In this document: positions 61,686 to 64,000 of the stretch, piece after piece
Layout of the letters: every line of letters starts with the position of its first letter
How positions within the stretch are numbered: position 1 is the stretch's first letter
DNA from: JAAUTT01 sp038213375
Lineage (GTDB): Bacteria; Bacteroidota; Bacteroidia; Bacteroidales; JAAUTT01
Reading direction: 5' to 3'
NCBI GenBank assembly: GCA_038213375.1
Contig: JBBQTB010000020.1
Span: 33,032-97,031, forward strand
Length of the DNA: 64,000 nt
The notes under the pieces: generated by a model
What the model was told of the DNA's origin: nothing
The model's database searches: none
What the model saw: the letters and a program-made list of their open reading frames with translations, nothing else
Program-made: the position numbers and the translations under genes

Positions 61686-62582
61686 AAAACTTGTACGGGC
61701 GGTTATCGTTACGGGTTTAATGGCAAGGAGAAGGATGACGATATAGCCGGAACGACCGGGGCGGTGTATGATTATGGGTTCAGGGTTTATGACGCGAGGA
61801 TCGGGAAGTTCTTGAGTGTGGACCTGTTAACGGATAAATATCCTTGGTATACGCCTTATCAGTTTGCTGGGAATATGCCAATTGAAGCAATAGATTTAGA
61901 TGGACTTGAGAATATGCCTTATACAACAATTAAAATGAGAGATCCTTGGTATTTATTTTCAAGAGGGGTTAATCCTGCAATATTCAAAGCTCCATTCTAT
62001 AATATTCCAATGGCAAAAAAAATGACTGATCATTATAGCTGGGGATCTGGTAGAGATTTTGCAATATCTAAGAAAGAAATGGCAGATCTGAATGTAATTA
62101 AAACAGGATTAGCTTACGGTGGCACTAGGGGCCAACAAAAAAAGTATAGTGAAACAATTCTGGCATTGAAAGACGGAGAGCAAATTTGTGTTAATTTGAA
62201 AATATTAGCTCAAGCAGCTACGGCTGGAACTTTAGCCAATTTTACCATTAAACTAGTTGGAACTGTAACAAGAACATGAGAAGGTAGAGGTGATTGGAAG
62301 TTTGCTGGGCAAATGCAATTTTATGATATTTTTGATTTTGATCCTAAAAAACCTGATAAATCTAATAGATCGTGGTGGGGAGAGGTTCAGACTGAAATTG
62401 CTCACAAAAATCTAGTAGTAACTCCTTATAAAGTCAATAGTTAATGGATTGATGTTACCCAAACTGGTTATGGATATTTAAACTTTTTTGATGATAAAAA
62501 TGAAGAAGTAAAAAGTAATGAGGTAACAAAGGAAATAACTCCAGAATTAAAAGCAAAAGAAGAACTTGGGGGTAACAAATAA
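61686..62582 (+). pseudogene. Second orphan Rhs tip, toxin broken by two in-frame stops
   Basis: Frame open from 61686 without an ATG; the Rhs tip reads YRYGFNGKEKDDDIAGTTG to IDLDGLE, then a tail unlike copy 1. In-frame stops at 62277-62279 (TGA) and 62442-62444 (TAA) interrupt the tail, and the frame resumes until a TAA at 62580. Joined, the tail reads WYLFSRG, KMTDHYSWGSGRDFAIS, GTVTRT and KFAGQMQFYDIFDFDP. A GTG at 61764 could start a partial product. The DxFD sequence recalls colicin M-type enzymes only weakly. A membrane-anchored putative immunity gene follows. Confidence 0.75.
61704..61910 (+). repeat. Rhs core-tip repeat, copy 2
   Basis: Direct repeat of 53153-53359: 207 bases, 23 differences by hand count. 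It ends at the same DLDGLE junction. Two such tips with different tails suggest a cassette exchange history. Confidence 0.9.
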
Positions 62583-62589
62583 TATAATA

Positions 62590-63090
62590 ATGAAAAAGTA
62601 TTTGATAATTATAAGTATATTTTTTTTATGCTTATCCTATATGATAGGTAAATATATAATCCATATTTATATAAAAAATAAAATTCAAAGTACCTTAGAA
62701 CTAAATAATATGGAGAAGATAAAGGAAATGAAGTACTATGAATACTCTGCAAGTTTTGATTTCATTTGTCCCAAAATCATATATATTAAATTTAAATCCA
62801 ATCAAAACACACTTAAAGAAATTATTACGAGGTATTCTCTTATTTCATTTCAAGGAAATTTTTCACAAAATGATCCTTTATTTTTTTGGCAAATGCATAG
62901 TACATCAAATGTTTTTAAAGATGTGGAGTATAAATTAAAATGGTGGAATCCATCTTTAATAAAAGAAAATATTTATTCAAATTATTATGACGGTAATGAT
63001 GACAATCCAAGTAGAATTATTCTTCAATATTTAAATGGAGACTTTTATATTATTATTGAATGTCCCGGATATGCCCCCAGTTCGCCGTAG
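62590..63090 (+). CDS. Membrane-anchored protein, putative immunity to the broken Rhs toxin
   Basis: 166 residues from the ATG at 62590, 7 bases after the toxin pseudogene's last stop; an earlier in-frame ATG at 62566 falls in the toxin. One N-terminal membrane helix (YLIIISIFFLCLSYMIGKYIIHIYI), then an extracytoplasmic beta/alpha domain with many Tyr, Trp and Asn (FFWQMHSTSNVFKDVEYKLKWW). The membrane anchor suggests the toxin acts outside the cytoplasm. The frame has no stops although the toxin is broken. No family recognised. Confidence 0.65.
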   Translation: MKKYLIIISIFFLCLSYMIGKYIIHIYIKNKIQSTLELNNMEKIKEMKYYEYSASFDFICPKIIYIKFKSNQNTLKEIITRYSLISFQGNFSQNDPLFFWQMHSTSNVFKDVEYKLKWWNPSLIKENIYSNYYDGNDDNPSRIILQYLNGDFYIIIECPGYAPSSP

Positions 63091-63186
63091 ATTGCAATCG
63101 GAGCCGATCGGCAAAGCATTTGTTTTCTGGATTATTTTTGGGAGCATTTGCTGCCATTGCTGGAGCAGGGAAAGAAAAGAACAATA

Positions 63187-63219
63187 AAGCCAGGTAACTG
63201 AAAAGTTGCCGGGCTTTTT
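63187..63219 (+). terminator. Intrinsic terminator after the Rhs tip 2 unit
   Basis: AAGCC and GGTAACT pair with AGTTGCC and GGCTT (one mismatch, one G-U) around a short A-rich loop, followed by a T run. It ends the immunity transcript just before the decayed repressor. Confidence 0.75.
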
Positions 63220-63222
63220 GGT

Positions 63223-63338
63223 TTAAAGGTCAGCCACGTTTTTTTGGAAGAAATCTTTAAACTTTTTATTGGTAAGCATTTTTTCAATCAACCGGAAAAT
63301 GGTTTGTTTGTCTTCGTCTTCCAATTGTTGGAACCGAT
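63223..63338 (-). pseudogene. Decayed copy of the element repressor (C-terminal ~37 codons)
   Basis: Minus-strand reading ends KKFKDFFQKNVADL at 63223 and starts near QQLEDEDKQTIFRLIEKML. It matches the tail of the intact repressor (KKKFKDFFQKNVAAL). The helix-turn-helix half is absent; at about 63340 the sequence changes to the Int2 tail. Confidence 0.85.
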
Positions 63339-63344
63339 AGTTTA

Positions 63345-63641
63345 ATACTTACCAAATCCGGCCCACCGTAAAAAGGTGAAGGAATCAGTTACTTACTGGA
63401 ATCCGCACAACACTTGTTCCCGGACAGGAATTTAAACACGAAAACCATCCGTCAATCGGTCATCGCCAACCTTTTAAAATTTGGCCATGATTTACGGTTG
63501 GTACAGGTGTTTGCCAGGCATAAATACCCGGGAAGTACGGAAAAGTAACGGCAGACGGGGATTGAGGAGTTACAGGCGGGAATACAAAAATATCACCCTT
63601 TAAATGGAACTAAAAGTGAAGTTTAATCGTTAAATTTGTAG
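63345..63641 (+). pseudogene. Decayed copy of int2 (C-terminal third)
   Basis: Close DNA match to 59753-60044, including PDRNLNTKTIRQSVIANLLK. It is interrupted by stops, among them a TAA at 63546-63548 exactly at the codon of the nucleophilic tyrosine (Y278), and G268 of GHK is Arg. The end, with the TAAATTTG box and TAG stop, is preserved. Between repressor and int2 tails about 4.5 kb of the intact element is missing. Confidence 0.88.
63631..63638 (+). promoter_or_regulatory. -7 box of the second TA pair, inside the decayed int2
   Basis: TAAATTTG, identical to 60034-60041 and in the same flank, 8 bases before the antitoxin ATG at 63647. Confidence 0.55.
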
Positions 63642-63646
63642 AAAAT

Positions 63647-63901
63647 ATGGAAATTATGAATACGGCAGAAATCAAACTGGATCTATTCCGCAGGATAGAT
63701 AATCTAAAGGATACAGAATTGGAAAGCATTTACCAGTCATTTTTATCTCTGCTAACTTCTCCTGAAAAATACACCTTGACCAGTGCTGAAAGGAAGGCCA
63801 TTGAAGAAGCATTGGAATGTAGTAAAAGAGGGGAAACTTTTACTCATGAATCCGTTATGAAAGAAGCTCAGACCCGTTATCCTCAATTTAAGTTCAAATG
63901 A
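63647..63901 (+). CDS. Antitoxin of a second RelE/ParE-type pair
   Basis: 84 residues. DLFRRIDNLKDTELESIYQSFLSLL is a helical addiction-module pattern, and EALECSKRGETFTHESVMKEAQTRYPQ is the usual toxin-binding tail. It is unrelated in sequence to the antitoxin at 60058 but has the same position, downstream of an int2 end. Its stop overlaps the next start (ATGA). MNTAEIK may be the true start (ATG at 63656). Confidence 0.82.
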   Translation: MEIMNTAEIKLDLFRRIDNLKDTELESIYQSFLSLLTSPEKYTLTSAERKAIEEALECSKRGETFTHESVMKEAQTRYPQFKFK

Positions 63902-64000
63902 GAGATGTAAAGTGGAACACGCTTGCCAAAGTAGAATATTACGAAAATATCGATTATTTACTTAAAGAATGGACAGAAAAGGAAGTCCAGAATTTCATTA
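63898..64000 (+). CDS. RelE/ParE-family toxin, 3' end outside window
   Basis: 34 residues visible: MRDVKWNTLAKVEYYENIDY then LLKEWTEKEVQNFI. The N-terminal WNTLAKVEYYENIDYLLKEW matches ParE/RelE-like toxins. It overlaps the antitoxin stop as ATGA, and the sequence ends mid-gene. Confidence 0.8.
   Translation, partial: MRDVKWNTLAKVEYYENIDYLLKEWTEKEVQNFI

Overview
The window looks like a chromosome segment of an anaerobic Bacteroidota, probably Bacteroidales or Marinilabiliales. Evidence: a type IX secretion (T9SS) C-terminal sorting domain, a TonB receptor next to a DUF4249 lipoprotein, many promoters with the phylum's TAnnTTTG -7 box, weak Shine-Dalgarno sequences and AT-rich intergenic DNA. 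No rRNA, tRNA, CRISPR array or intact insertion sequence was seen. Layout, left to right. 0-5 kb: the end of a beta-helix surface protein, a secreted endonuclease-family protein and a SNF2 helicase. 5-11.5 kb: CCA-adding enzyme, thioredoxin, a small CBM48 protein, an unknown exported protein, a small beta-barrel and a lone receiver domain. 11.8-18.1 kb: an ADP-forming acyl-CoA synthetase and a second, larger SNF2 protein. 18.2-25.7 kb: a hexuronate locus. LacI regulator, SDR fructuronate reductase, KDG kinase and a LarA-family protein are on the minus strand. They are divergent from tagaturonate epimerase (uxaE) and uronate isomerase (uxaC), with two copies of one LacI-type operator in between. 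UxaC and UxaE interconvert the ketouronates, the SDR makes mannonate and KdgK phosphorylates KDG; mannonate dehydratase and KDPG aldolase are not in the window. 26-32.4 kb: a coupled four-gene surface operon (TonB receptor, DUF4249, MG2-like protein, unknown). 32.4-37.5 kb: a five-gene heterodisulfide-reductase-like (Hdr) electron-transfer operon. 37.7-46.9 kb: a decayed T9SS tail, an MscS channel, a 2010-residue T9SS cargo with two seven-repeat FG-GAP propellers, and a LuxR-type response regulator with its histidine kinase. 47-51.6 kb: hicBA, trmD, a DUF4160/DUF2442 pair and an AddB-like nuclease. The last 11 kb is accessory DNA and the most interesting part. Two orphan Rhs core tips (about 89% identical DNA over 207 bases) carry different toxin tails and immunity genes. 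Between them sits an integrative element: an XRE repressor divergent from a CHC2/TOPRIM primase-ATPase across a phage-like operator region, then two translationally coupled tyrosine recombinases, the second lacking catalytic Arg I, then a toxin-antitoxin pair. About 0.9 kb of gene-free, palindrome-rich DNA follows. After the second Rhs tip lies an internally deleted, decayed copy of the same element. It keeps only the repressor tail and recombinase tail, but has an intact TA promoter box and a different TA pair. The first Rhs toxin resembles an ADP-ribosyltransferase and has a macrodomain (ADP-ribose hydrolase fold) gene beside its immunity gene.
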